Assembly (NCBI GenBank): GCA_002189035.1
Contig: CM007989.1
Location: 6,925,501-6,989,500 of the forward strand
DNA from: Utricularia gibba
Lineage: Eukaryota > Streptophyta > Magnoliopsida > Lamiales > Lentibulariaceae
Length of the DNA stretch: 64,000 nucleotides
Direction: 5' to 3'
Made by a program: the position numbers and the translations under genes
Notes under the pieces: model-generated
Database searches by the model: none
What the model saw: only the letters and a program-made list of their open reading frames with translations
What the model was told of the DNA's origin: nothing
Shown: positions 1-9,867 of the stretch, one piece after another
Position numbering within the stretch: the stretch's first letter is position 1
How the letters are laid out: every line of letters begins with the position of its first letter

Positions 1-2281
1 TTAAATGCGGGTCTTAGAGTAAATAATGCGGGAAGAGCTAGTGGTCTCTGGTTTAACGAGGATAACGGGTGTGTCTACATAATCTTCCCGAAGGTGGATT
101 CTTCCAAACTGATTGATAGGGTTGGCGCAGAAAAACCAACCGATGAAAACAACTTGAGTGCCGATGAGATGCGAGGTATGGCGATTATTTGTATGGAGGT
201 ATGTGAAATTTTCTGCTTCTTGCACGATGATGGATTCGTAGTTGGTTCTTGGAATCTGAGTTGTTTGAGTTTCAACCACTTTGGTCATGTTGGTCTCAAC
301 TTGTTTGAAGTTTTTAGTGCTGGAAAAGAATTAGTCATGGTCTTTCAAAAAACTCGACAAAATTTGGTTGATGACTGTAAGAGTAGGTTTCTGGATGAAC
401 ATTTCGTCTTTATCAGCCCCGAGTTGTTGAGGCGGTATCTTGCCAGACCTGGATCAGATTCGGATGGGGGTAAGTCTGAATACGAAGTTGGATATGCTTC
501 AGATACATGGACTGTAGCATGTTTACTTTCTTGGCTCCTTGTTGGAAACTCGTGCATAGAAGTGTTTAGATCCTTCTTGCATTCATCTATCCTTTCTTTA
601 CATGACGAGTTTGATTTTTCCTCTGTTTACATGAGTACACTGGAGAAAATCTCATCAATGTTAGACTTTAGGCTTGGTTCAGAATTTAGCTTTCTCAAGG
701 AGATGTTGCTTAGATGTTTGGATATCAACCCTCATAATCGACTTGCCTTACCTGATCTATGGAAAAGCTTGCGAGGAATCGTGATTGAACCTCAATTTGA
801 TATCGGTCAACACCTGAGGCAGGAGGCAAAGGAGAAGGCTTCAGGCCCATTTGTAATACTTGGTGACCCATGTTGGATTAACGATGAAACAGGAAAGGAT
901 TCAATGGGTGGACGTCTTGAGAGGGATGAAAACCGTGAGCTGCAGATCGAAGGTGATTTAGATGTACCTGTGCGCAACTTCAAATGTACGGAGCTCAAGG
1001 GTCATCTTGATTGTGTCACTGGATTGGTAATCAGAGGTATGATGGCATGCTTACTGTAGAATAGTCACCAAGGAGAGATCCAGAAGTTGATTTTCGGGGT
1101 TTTATTATATCCTCTCTATCTTTGATGTCTGTTAATTTTTCATGCGCAGATGGCCTCCTCTTCAGCTCCTCCTATGATAAGACTGTCAAAGTTTGGTCAC
1201 TAGAGGTACGCACTCGGGCATTGTGAAGTGGTTGCCATTTGTGATATTCTCTGGGATACGGTATCTGCTGAACTCACGTTATTTGAACAGAATTTTACGT
1301 GCATGCACTCATTTAAAGGCCATGAGCATCGGGTTATGGCCCTTGTTTCTGTGAATGGGTTCTGCATCAGTGGTGATTATAAAGGCTTCATATGCATTTG
1401 GAAAGCGGAGTCCCCTTTTTCAGAGTCACCCATAGTGAAATTAGACGAGAAAGCAGATTGGCGATACAGTGGCATCCATGCAATGGCCGTTTCTGAAAGG
1501 GAGTACCTGTACACTGGTGGGGGTGACAGATTGGTGAAGGCTTGGTCACTTGAGGTACACACAGAGACTCCCAAGCTCTAAAGGACACCCTACCAGCAGG
1601 CACATTGTTGATCTTATTTTTTTGTAGGACTACTCGCTCTCCTGCACGATGAGCGGTCACAAGGGAACGGTCACGTCCTTGGCAGTTTGGGGTGGTACTC
1701 TTTATAGTGCCAGTATGGACGGAACAATCCGGTTGTGGTCCCTGGTTGATCACAGTAATTTGGCAGTGCTCGAGGACGCCATGCCTATTTCTTCCATTTT
1801 TGCGGAGGAAAGCTTCCTGGTTGCTGGGCTCGAGAACGGCATGGTAAAGGTAGGACGTCATTTGTTGAAGAGTGTGTGTGTGTGTGTGAGTGAGCAGGAC
1901 TGAGAGGGCGTGCGCTGGTTTGCTTGCCAGGTGTGGCGTGATAGAAGTGTGGTGGAGCAGAGGCATATTCACAAAGGTAGGGTGTTCTCGGTGTTGAAGA
2001 AGGGAAGGTTTCTGGTGAGTGGGGGCTTGGACAAGGTTGTCAAGGTGCAGGTAAACAAACATCCCTCTTCCCATTATTCGCATTGTGACTCGAAGCCTGC
2101 CTGAAACACAGCAAACTTTGCTCAGGAAATGCCTGAAGAAGGTGAAGGTGAGGAGGAGGTGGAGTCGCGGGCCCTGGGCTCTGTCCACTTCGACTCCACA
2201 GTAACAGCTCTGGCTTACGCCCAGGAGAAGCTCTGCGTGGCCCACGCCAACGGAGTAGTAACGCTGTTGTGGCCATGGTGA
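1..2281 (+). CDS. Pseudokinase / WD40-repeat protein, 3' part (5' end outside window)
   Basis: The frame is open from base 1, so the N-terminus lies outside the window. Six exons: 1-1036, 1150-1205, 1291-1554, 1628-1849, 1931-2050, 2126-2281 (617 visible residues). The first exon encodes a protein-kinase-like C-lobe: an SPELL segment in place of APE, then a SDTWTVACLLSWLL helix. No HRD or DFG motif is visible; SWNLSC stands where the catalytic loop should be, so it looks catalytically dead. About seven WD40 blades follow, for example KGHLDCVTGL and DKTVKVWSLE, with exon borders close to blade borders. The order kinase then WD40 with no BEACH domain between them resembles the Arabidopsis At1g21651 type (RING-kinase-WD40) more than GFS12. 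That match is from memory, and a RING, if present, is outside the window. The function is probably scaffolding or substrate binding (inference). Confidence 0.8.
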
Positions 2282-2537
2282 TGCCACTAAAAACACCATC
2301 AGCTTCAGAACCAGGAGGCCTCATCCCCCACCTGAAACTCGACTGCCTCGCAGCATTTGCCTGGCTCCGGCGGGGCGGATGCCATTATTTTATGTTCAGT
2401 AGATGCTCCTCTTCGTCGGATGTAGAAGAAAAGAATAAAAAACGAAATGGAAAAGGTATTAACTGTTTAGGACATATCATCTTGCCGCCTGCAACTGCAT
2501 TTTCTGATACCATACCTGCTCTGCTCTAACCAAAGCC
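2282..2537. other. Short intergenic region
   Basis: This 256-bp gap follows the WD40 gene stop and holds its 3' UTR. I see no gene in it. Confidence 0.4.
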
Positions 2538-3990
2538 ATGAGGAGGAGGCACAAGATTCCTATTCATTATCACCATCGTGTTCTTCTTCGCTTCATGGGC
2601 TTCTCTGCACTCTTTCTCGTCTTGCTCTTCTCCACCGCCGTTGCCGCGGAGGATGACGTCAGTTGCTTGAAGCAATTTAGGACATCGTTGGCTGATCCGG
2701 AGGGGTTTATGAGTTCATGGAACTTCGTCAATTCAATGGTTGGATTCATATGCCGGTTCGCCGGCGTCACTTTTGAGAATCGAGTCCTAGGGCTTCCATT
2801 CCAGATTCGTTTCAGCTAGGCCACACTATGCAGACCTTGAACCTCGCCGGGAACTCTCTCTGGTTCCATTCCTTCTCAAATCTGCACATGGCTGCCGTAT
2901 TTGGTCGACCTTGATCTGTCGCGGAATAGTTTCACCGGTGAAATACCGGAAGATCTAGCCAACTGCTCCAATCTGAGTACCTTGATCTTGGATGATAATA
3001 GAATTTCTGGGAGTATTCCCTATTCCCTACCAGTTATCCAATTTAGGGAGGTTGAGAACTTTGTCTGTGGCTAAAAATGATTTAGCTGGGAGGATTCCTA
3101 CCTTCAGCCACAGCGTGCAGCTTAACTCTGTTGGTAATCATGGGCTATGTGGGGGGTCCTTGGGGAGATGTGGTGGACTGAGTAGGAGGAATTTGATTGT
3201 TACCTTAGCATCAGGTGTTTTTTGTGCTGCTGCTTCGTTGTCTCTTGGGTTTGTTTTGTGGTGGTTCTACCAAGAGAGGCTACGGAATTGGTAAAAAGGA
3301 TGATGGGAGTGGATGGGTTGGGTTCTGAAGGCGAACAGGCTTACACAGGTTGTGCTGTTTCAGAAGCCACTTTTAAAGGTTGAAGTGACTGATTTGTTTG
3401 CTGCAACAAACAGCTTTGGCCACAAAAGCGTTGTTTCTTTCTATCATTTGGGGATAACCTGCAAGGCTGAGCTTCCTGATGGATCTGCATTGGCAGTTAA
3501 GCGGCTGGATGATTGTAAAAATGGGGGAGAGGCTGCATGCTTAATATGGAAATGAATCTGTTGGGACAAGTGAGACATCCAAACTTGTGTTGGGGTCTTG
3601 CTTGGTGGAAGATGAGAAGCTTTTGGTGTATAAATACATCCCGAATGGCACCCTCAATTCCATGATGAGGAACAATGCCGCACTTTTGGATTGGGCAACA
3701 AGGTTGAGGATTGCACGAGGACTGGCTTGGCTTCTCCATGGTCGCCATCCTCACATTCTGCATCACAGCATTTACTCCGATGTGATTCTCCTAGTTGAAG
3801 ACATGGACGCCACAGTGATGGACTTCGGTTTAGCCACACCCATGACTGCAACGGAGTCCACTGAGAGCAACCCGCCGGTAAAAGGGAACCATGGTGAAGT
3901 TCCCGAGTACCCAAGCACCATGGCTGCTTCTGCCAAAGGGCATTCATTCCTTTGGCTTCGGCCTGAGTTGGCAACTGGTCTAATTATTTG
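2538..3990 (+). pseudogene. BIR2-like LRR receptor kinase pseudogene
   Basis: Family members of this type are single-exon, plasma-membrane, kinase-dead co-receptors. Conserved blocks appear in the right order but in changing frames. A signal peptide and LRR N-terminal cap occupy 2538-2770 (DDVSCLKQFRTSLADPEG). LRRs lie at about 2848-3030 in another frame (GSIPSQICTWLPYL), then 3030-3290 with GNHGLCGGSLGRCGGLS and a transmembrane helix. A kinase N-lobe (ELPDGSALAVKRL) is at 3360-3530 and further kinase segments at 3590-3980 (LVEDEKLLVYKYIPNGTL). Stops and frameshifts fall near 2817, 3035, 3292, 3553 and 3590. The homology ends at ATGL about base 3975, where AT-rich DNA begins, so the 3' end is also missing. 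It cannot make a full receptor. Confidence 0.85.
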
Positions 3991-3994
3991 TTGA

Positions 3995-4827
3995 TGTTAG
4001 TGTAATCAATTTAGAATTGTTCATAATTTGTTTAAAATATTTATATTTTTGTTAGTGTTTATATTTTATTTAATCTAGAATATATAGCGAGATTTATCTT
4101 GTGTTTAATTAATATTTAAAATTTATGATAAATATTGTGTTTGTTATATGGTGCTTAACATAAGATAAATTGTTACCAATATGTAAGGAATAAAAAATAT
4201 TATAATCTTAATTCACATAAATTATATTGTAAAATTAAAATATAAATTAATTTTAAAATATACACATAAAAATAAAAAAATTAAAATGTTTTTGAAATTT
4301 GAAATCGTGACCACAAACGCATCGACGGCTGCGACCCACCGATCGCAACCGCAGCAGTTTGTCCCACCCTCTGCATCGCCGGACCTCTCTCCGGGGCTTT
4401 AATTCGAATCCGATATTCCTTCTTCCTTCACCCCCTTCTCCTCAATCCATCATTTTGAAATCAGTTGCTTTATTTCCCTCTTTTGAGGGTGAAGCGAAAG
4501 TCTGTGATTTCGGGGTTCCCAGGGTATTCTGTCTTGTCGCATTCGTGGGATATTTTTAGTTCCTTTGGTTTGTTCGCTGAGTAGCTCAAGTGGGATACTC
4601 GAGAGTTTTGCGTTGTCCCTTCACAAGGCTTTGACTTTCTACGAGACTGTTGATTCAGGTGAGGATACCGTGTGTGGAGTTTATTTTTGATGATTATCAT
4701 CGTAAATTGACCGGGGTTGCGATTAATCAGCTTTTTCGTTGGATATATAAATGGGATCTGGATTTTGCTTAAGTTTCTTGCTTCTGTTGAGGTTGTTTTG
4801 GTGCAGGTGGCGTTCCTTCTGCTTCAG
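3995..4827. other. Intergenic DNA and SINAT 5' leader
   Basis: Bases 3995-4300 are AT-rich with no recognisable gene. From about 4330 the composition turns mixed and pyrimidine-rich, as expected for the promoter and 5' UTR of the SINAT gene. A possible leader intron runs from the GTGAG near 4660 to the CAG at 4804-4806. I see no other feature. Confidence 0.45.
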
Positions 4828-6239
4828 ATGTCTGGTGGAAGTTGCTTTTTTGATGATTTGCGGACGAAGTCTGAGATAATCGATCCACCTCAAAACGAGG
4901 AGATTCTTGTTGAGGGAGGACAAGTTAATGATACTGCTGAAAGTTCATTGAAGCGTAATGTGACGATCTCAAGTAATGTTCGTGAGCTGCTTGAATGCCC
5001 AGTTTGCTTGAATGCGATGTATCCTCCTATTCACCAGGTACTATTCATTAGTGCATGATTGAATGTACCATTTTTTTGTGGTCTTCAGCTTCGTTTCATT
5101 GTATTGTGGCTGAATTGTCTTTGGCTGCACTTATCTTCTTTATTGGAATGAAACCTCAAGAAGTTGGCAGTTACATTTTTTGCTGGTTCTCTTTTCCTTT
5201 TTTGGTCTTGTTTTTCTGCTATTGAAATGCCATTTCAGTGTTATATATCTTTGGACTTTCAATTACAATATCCCTCTTTTGATGTCTGTGGTACTCGTAG
5301 ATCAAGGAACTCATTTTCTTGTTGTTTCGAGAAGCCGGATGAGTTTCAACCGTGCCGTATACTAAATCTTTTCTCCATCTATTGAATGTCACCTATGCAG
5401 TGCTCCAATGGCCACACCTTGTGTTCTGGTTGTAAGCCAAGGGTGCACAACCGTTGTCCAACATGTAGGCATGAACTAGGTAATATTCGATGCCTTGCAT
5501 TGGAGAAGGTAGCTGCATCTCTTGATCTGCCTTGCAAGTATCAGAGTTTTGGTTGTACGGGGATATATCCATATTACAGCAAGCTTAAGCATGAATCACA
5601 ATGCAGTTATAGGCCTTACAATTGCCCTTATGCTGGGTCAGAGTGTTCAGTGATTGGCGATATCCCATTTCTTGTGAATCATTTGAAGGATGACCACAAG
5701 GTTGACATGCATAGTGGTTCTACTTTCAATCACCGATATGTGAAATCCAATCCACATGAAGTTGAGAATGCCACTTGGATGCTTACGGTAAACGAATCTT
5801 GTTCAGTCCATGAATCCATTTATCAGTTCTAAGAAGCCTCCATTTTGCAGTAAACAGACATGCAACAGCTCTATCAAGCTGGTTGTGAAATGCTCACCTT
5901 TCCGTCTTTCCGTTGCAGGTCTTCAGCTGCTATGGCCAATACTTCTGCCTCCATTTTGAAGCGTTTCAGCTCGCAATGGCACCTGTCTACATAGCGTTCC
6001 TGCGGTTTATGGGTGACGACAATGAGGCCAAAAACTACAGCTACAGCCTTGAGGTAGGTGGTAATGGGAGGAAGATGGTGTGGCAAGGAGTGCCTAGAAG
6101 CATCAGGGATAGCCATCGTAAGGTTCGTGACAGTTTTGATGGTCTCATCATCCAACGGAACATGGCCCTCTTCTTTTCTGGTGGAGATCGGAAAGAACTA
6201 AAACTCAGAGTCACTGGTAGGATTTGGAAGGAACAGTAA
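4828..6239 (+). CDS. SINAT: SINA-type RING E3 ubiquitin ligase (SINAT)
   Basis: Three exons: 4828-5037, 5401-5787, 5919-6239, giving 305 residues, the usual SINAT length. The RING finger (ELLECPVCLNAMYPPIHQ, then CSNGHTLC and CPTCRHELG) is split by intron 1. The SIAH zinc-finger segment follows (CPYAGSECSVIGDIPFLVNHL), then the TRAF-like substrate-binding C-terminus ending GRIWKEQ. Family members ubiquitinate targets such as NAC1, ATG6 or FREE1. All zinc ligands are present and no frame break is seen. The family call is secure; the paralogue (SINAT3/4-like by impression) is not. Confidence 0.93.
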
Positions 6240-6956
6240 GGTCATATTTTCAGAACGGAGTCATATGACAGCCTAGGCAAATTCTCATTGTCTGTAATTT
6301 GTGTGCTTGTGAGCCGCATGTTGTAACTGTTGTCTGTGACCGGTATCTGTACCAGTATCTGTTGTCTATTGCTACCAGCCCTTGATGAAAATGCCTGAAG
6401 ATACGTTGTTCAGCACTCTGTTCTTATAGATTGCATCCACAGAGTAACACTCAAGCAGATGCACTTGATATCTGACTTTATTCAACTGCACCCTGCCCTT
6501 TTTTGTCACACCTTTCTTCTTCATGAAATCTTCTGTTCATGACGCTATGTCATTGGCCACCTGCCGCACAAGTTCTGAGAACTGCTCTGCTGCATTCTGG
6601 GCTTTCGTCGCTTCATGCATCCGGCTCATCAGAACTGCTTGTCATGAGCATCTATGCCCCATGAAGACTGCCAAGGCACGTAGTGTCTTTCCTTCAGCTT
6701 GCTTCCGCGCCCCTTTTCCGCTTTGGAGTGTAGCCTGGCCCTTCATCAACTAAACACAGTGAAAAGAGGCAAACAGAACTGATAAAAGGATGAACTCCCC
6801 TCAGGTTTGACTGATGGGGCATTTCTTCGAACATATGCTTGGCATGCTGACATTTGGCTTTTTCATATTTAGATTACAATACATTAAATATGGGGAAAAA
6901 TAAGAGCCCTAGCTGGACGAGGGGCGGCGAATCCTTTCCCCACGCCGGCGGGATAA
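6240..6956. other. Intergenic region with a possible minus-strand gene remnant
   Basis: The first 150 bp are the SINAT 3' UTR. On the minus strand between about 6520 and 6752 two short protein-like stretches occur in different frames. One (6752 downward) includes QATLQSGKGARKQAEGK; the other ends SELVRQVANDIAS then a stop. They could be the end of a decayed gene, but I do not recognise the family. The rest looks like promoter for the next gene. Confidence 0.3.
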
Positions 6957-8216
6957 ATGATTCCCAGGCGACGTTTAAACCTTGTTGCAGCAGTTCGCGC
7001 ATCGTCAGGGTGGACATCCTTTGCAGTTTCCTGTTTCCCAAGTTTCCGATCGTCCCCCCAGATACGAGGATACGTACAGGTTTACATGAAATGGAAGAAG
7101 GATTCCTACTACGACTCCATTGATGCCATACACAAATCCCTTCTTCTCAAGCCCATAGTTGCGCTTAAAAATTTCATGATCTCTTCCTCATCGACCCCTG
7201 AAGATAATTACTCTGTTCCCATCTCCGCCGTGTCCAAAAAAGGCTCTGAATTTGGGATAAACATCAAAGTCGCGAGGTTCTTAAGAAGCTACCCTTCTTT
7301 CTTCGAGGAATTCAAGGGCCCCTTGTATGATTTACCTTGGTTTAGGCTGACCCAGAACGCCATTGATCTTGATAAAGAGGAAAGGCTCGTGTATCAGGAA
7401 TCTAGGAATGATATTCTGGGAAGATTGGCTAAGCTCATATTGATGAGCAGTGGGTCTGGAAAGGCGCTTCCTTTGAAGATAATCAAGGGATTGCAATGGC
7501 AATTAGGCCTCCCTGATGAGTTTTTAACTAACCCACCTGATTATATTGAAGGATATGGAAGTTTAAAGCTGGTGGATTTGGAAAATGGGATCAAGGGCTT
7601 TGCAGTTGAGCGTCATGAGGGTGATGATCATAAGGTTCTGTCTGTGCTGCAGAGAAATGCGATGAAGAGAGGAGAATATTCAGGTCACAAGAATGAAGCA
7701 ATCGCATTTCCCATGTTTCCATCTAAGGGCCTGAGGTTGAAACAGAAGATAAAAGACTGGCTACATGAGTTTCAAAAGCTTCCTTACGTGTCTCCATATG
7801 ATGATTTCCCTGACTTGAATCCTGATTCTGATGCCTCTGAGAAACGCGTTGTGGGTTTGCTTCACGAGCTGCTGTGCCTGTTTGTTGAGCATTCTGTTGA
7901 AAGAAAGTATGTGATCTCTTTGAGGAAGTACTTGGGTTTGCCCCAGAAGGTTCACAAGGCATTTGAGAGACACCCTTATGCTTTTTACCTGTCGTTGAAG
8001 AACAGTACAGTAACAGCCATTCTTAAAGAAGCTTACGCTTGTGATGAGGTTGCTATAGATCCGCATCCCCTGGCGACTGTGAGGAAAAAGTATGTCGATC
8101 TTATGAAGGAATCAGGTGACATTTTGAGGAGAAGAAGGTTAACTGGTAGCAGGGCCTCGGCATCAGATTACCAACGGAAAGAGGATGATTCGAGGCCACT
8201 CCAGGTGGTGTTGTAA
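6957..8216 (+). CDS. WTF9: PORR-domain organellar intron-splicing factor, WTF9 type
   Basis: One intronless frame of 419 residues. The N-terminus (MIPRRRLNLVAAVRASSG) is Arg/Ser-rich and acidic-poor, like a mitochondrial targeting peptide. The PORR RNA-binding domain fills about residues 45-390, with family blocks VYMKWKKD, PISAVSKKG, ARFLRSYPSFFEEF, LILMSSGSGKALPLKII, FPSKGLRLK and KAFERHPYAFYLSLKN. PORR proteins bind group II introns in organelles. The closest protein I recall is Arabidopsis WTF9 (At2g39120), required for splicing mitochondrial rpl2 and ccmFC introns. The paralogue call is from memory. A lysine/arginine-rich tail is normal for the family. Confidence 0.88.
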   Translation: MIPRRRLNLVAAVRASSGWTSFAVSCFPSFRSSPQIRGYVQVYMKWKKDSYYDSIDAIHKSLLLKPIVALKNFMISSSSTPEDNYSVPISAVSKKGSEFGINIKVARFLRSYPSFFEEFKGPLYDLPWFRLTQNAIDLDKEERLVYQESRNDILGRLAKLILMSSGSGKALPLKIIKGLQWQLGLPDEFLTNPPDYIEGYGSLKLVDLENGIKGFAVERHEGDDHKVLSVLQRNAMKRGEYSGHKNEAIAFPMFPSKGLRLKQKIKDWLHEFQKLPYVSPYDDFPDLNPDSDASEKRVVGLLHELLCLFVEHSVERKYVISLRKYLGLPQKVHKAFERHPYAFYLSLKNSTVTAILKEAYACDEVAIDPHPLATVRKKYVDLMKESGDILRRRRLTGSRASASDYQRKEDDSRPLQVVL

Positions 8217-8370
8217 CATGCAGATCCCACATCGATTATGGACAAAGACAAGTGGATGCAGTTAGATTGTGAAGCAGATAGGTAATCGGGGTTTTATTCT
8301 GCAAGATTTCTGCAACAAACATGAAAGGAGACACAGGAAGGAAGCACGCCGGTGAATCAGTACGTGACAA

Positions 8371-9128
8371 TCAATTGGACTTGTCCTGAAGCTTCAAGGT
8401 GAATGCTTTCAGTGACAAAAGCAAATCTTTCAGCAGAGCTTTTGCCGACGCATCAAGGAGGTTACCATCGGCGTCGAACTTGGGCGGTGGTTGGAACTCA
8501 TTGAGGAAGAACTCCGGCTTGTTTATGAAATGAAGATCAATGTAAACACCGATCTGCCGGAGATGGTACTGTGATCTCCCCCCACCAAAACCTCCACCGG
8601 TGCTGACTATGGCGGCCGCTTTGTTTGCCCAAACATTAGGAGGCCGAGATGCCCAATCAAGGGCATTCTTCAGAGGGGCTGAAGTTTCAACTCAATTTTA
8701 GTTCTCAATCTCCAGTCAACAGCTAACTTCAAGTGAAACTGAGGTAAAATTTTTAGTTACCGGTGACGGAATAGTTGTACTCAGGGGAAGCAAAGAGAAT
8801 GCTATCAGCAGCCTTAATTTTCTGTCTAAATGCCTCAACCTCCGGCGGATACGTCCCGTTTACCTCAAGATCAGTATTAAGAAATGGCAAACCTGAGATA
8901 TCCACATACTCAATCTTCAAACCGTCGATCGAATTCGAGATCTCCATGGCTGGATCAAAAAGAAGAAAAATAAATAGATAAATACATTTTCTTAAAGAAA
9001 AAAGACATCTGCGAACACATTCGAAGAAGAGCAATTGCTGGATCACCGGCGCGGAGGAGGCCGCGGTTGCAGGAAGCTTTGCGAACGGAACCGCAGAGCG
9101 CGGCGACTTTAACTGCTCCCGCCTCCAT
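8371..9128 (-). CDS. NQR: NADPH:quinone oxidoreductase (FMN-dependent)
   Basis: Three exons on the minus strand: 9047-9128, 8761-8949, 8371-8678, giving 192 residues with in-phase junctions. Flavodoxin-like fold: the N-terminal strand and phosphate loop AALCGSVRKASCNRGLL bind FMN, followed by SPEYNYSVT near the isoalloxazine site and STGGGFGGGRSQYHLRQIG. The family reduces quinones by two electrons with NAD(P)H, limiting semiquinone formation. Length and order match Arabidopsis NQR (At3g27890, about 196 aa). The ATG at 9126-9128 precedes EAGAVKVAALCGS, the family start. No defect seen. Confidence 0.93.
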
Positions 9129-9332
9129 GGAAAAGAAACTAAGGTTTCTGGTCAGTGAATTGCATCATCCCTGGGGTATAAATGGTCTTCAGAGACGCCA
9201 CGTAGATGTGGACTTTCTTGTCCGCCTACCTTCACAAACTGCTCCTTGGACTAATGAGCCAGATGTGACCTGATGCCATCTCACCGGAACCAACCCCCAA
9301 ATACACTTTTCCGGTCGGTAGGAACGGAGCTG

Positions 9333-9377
<45 letters not shown>

Positions 9378-9867
9378 GATATTTTATCAGAGTGATTAAT
9401 ATATAAATTCCGACAAATCAGGGGCCTAAGCATTCCATTCATTCTTATTTCTATGACATTCTAGAATGTTCTAGAATACTTCATTAATCGACTTCAGATA
9501 CAGAGCTTTTAGAGTCACCTGCAAATGAGATAAAGAAGCAGCTGGCTCAGAATGCAACATGCGGGAAAATAGAGTAATCATCTTCTCCAATCTCTCCAAT
9601 CACCATTCAGGAAGAAATGGATCCTCCCTTTTTATACAGAAGCAGCTATGAACAGATAACAAGTACCAAACCAACCAACTCCTCACACAACATACATTCA
9701 CATCCAACTTGCTCCTTGATCCTCCATCCTCCCTCCATCTCATTCAAACCAGTCTATTGGTGGAAAGTTACCTCTGTGAGGAGTTTCCCACTTTGGGAGG
9801 ACGCAACTGCTGATACCAGTGAGTGGGGGAGCAGGTGTGGCTGAGGTGGTGTCTTGAGCAGGTTGAC
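9129..9867. other. Intergenic region: NQR promoter and KEG 3' UTR
   Basis: It lies between the 5' end of NQR and the stop of KEG, both on the minus strand. It holds the TA dinucleotide run listed separately and a pyrimidine-rich stretch at 9600-9760 that is probably KEG 3' UTR. No coding signal seen. Confidence 0.4.
9335..9365. repeat. (TA)n microsatellite followed by poly-T
   Basis: About 15 TA units run directly into a T tract. It lies about 200 bp upstream of the NQR start and is likely length-variable. Confidence 0.9.

Noticed and set aside
1-2281. GFS12 (BEACH-kinase-WD40) identity
   Set aside because: No BEACH domain lies between the kinase-like part and the WD40 blades.
1388-2299. 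Minus-strand 303-codon frame opposite the WD40 exons
   Set aside because: It crosses introns of a well-supported plus-strand gene and shows no domain; it is a shadow frame.
9335-9365. TA run as a promoter TATA box
   Set aside because: It is a microsatellite about 200 bp from the NQR start; nothing shows promoter use.
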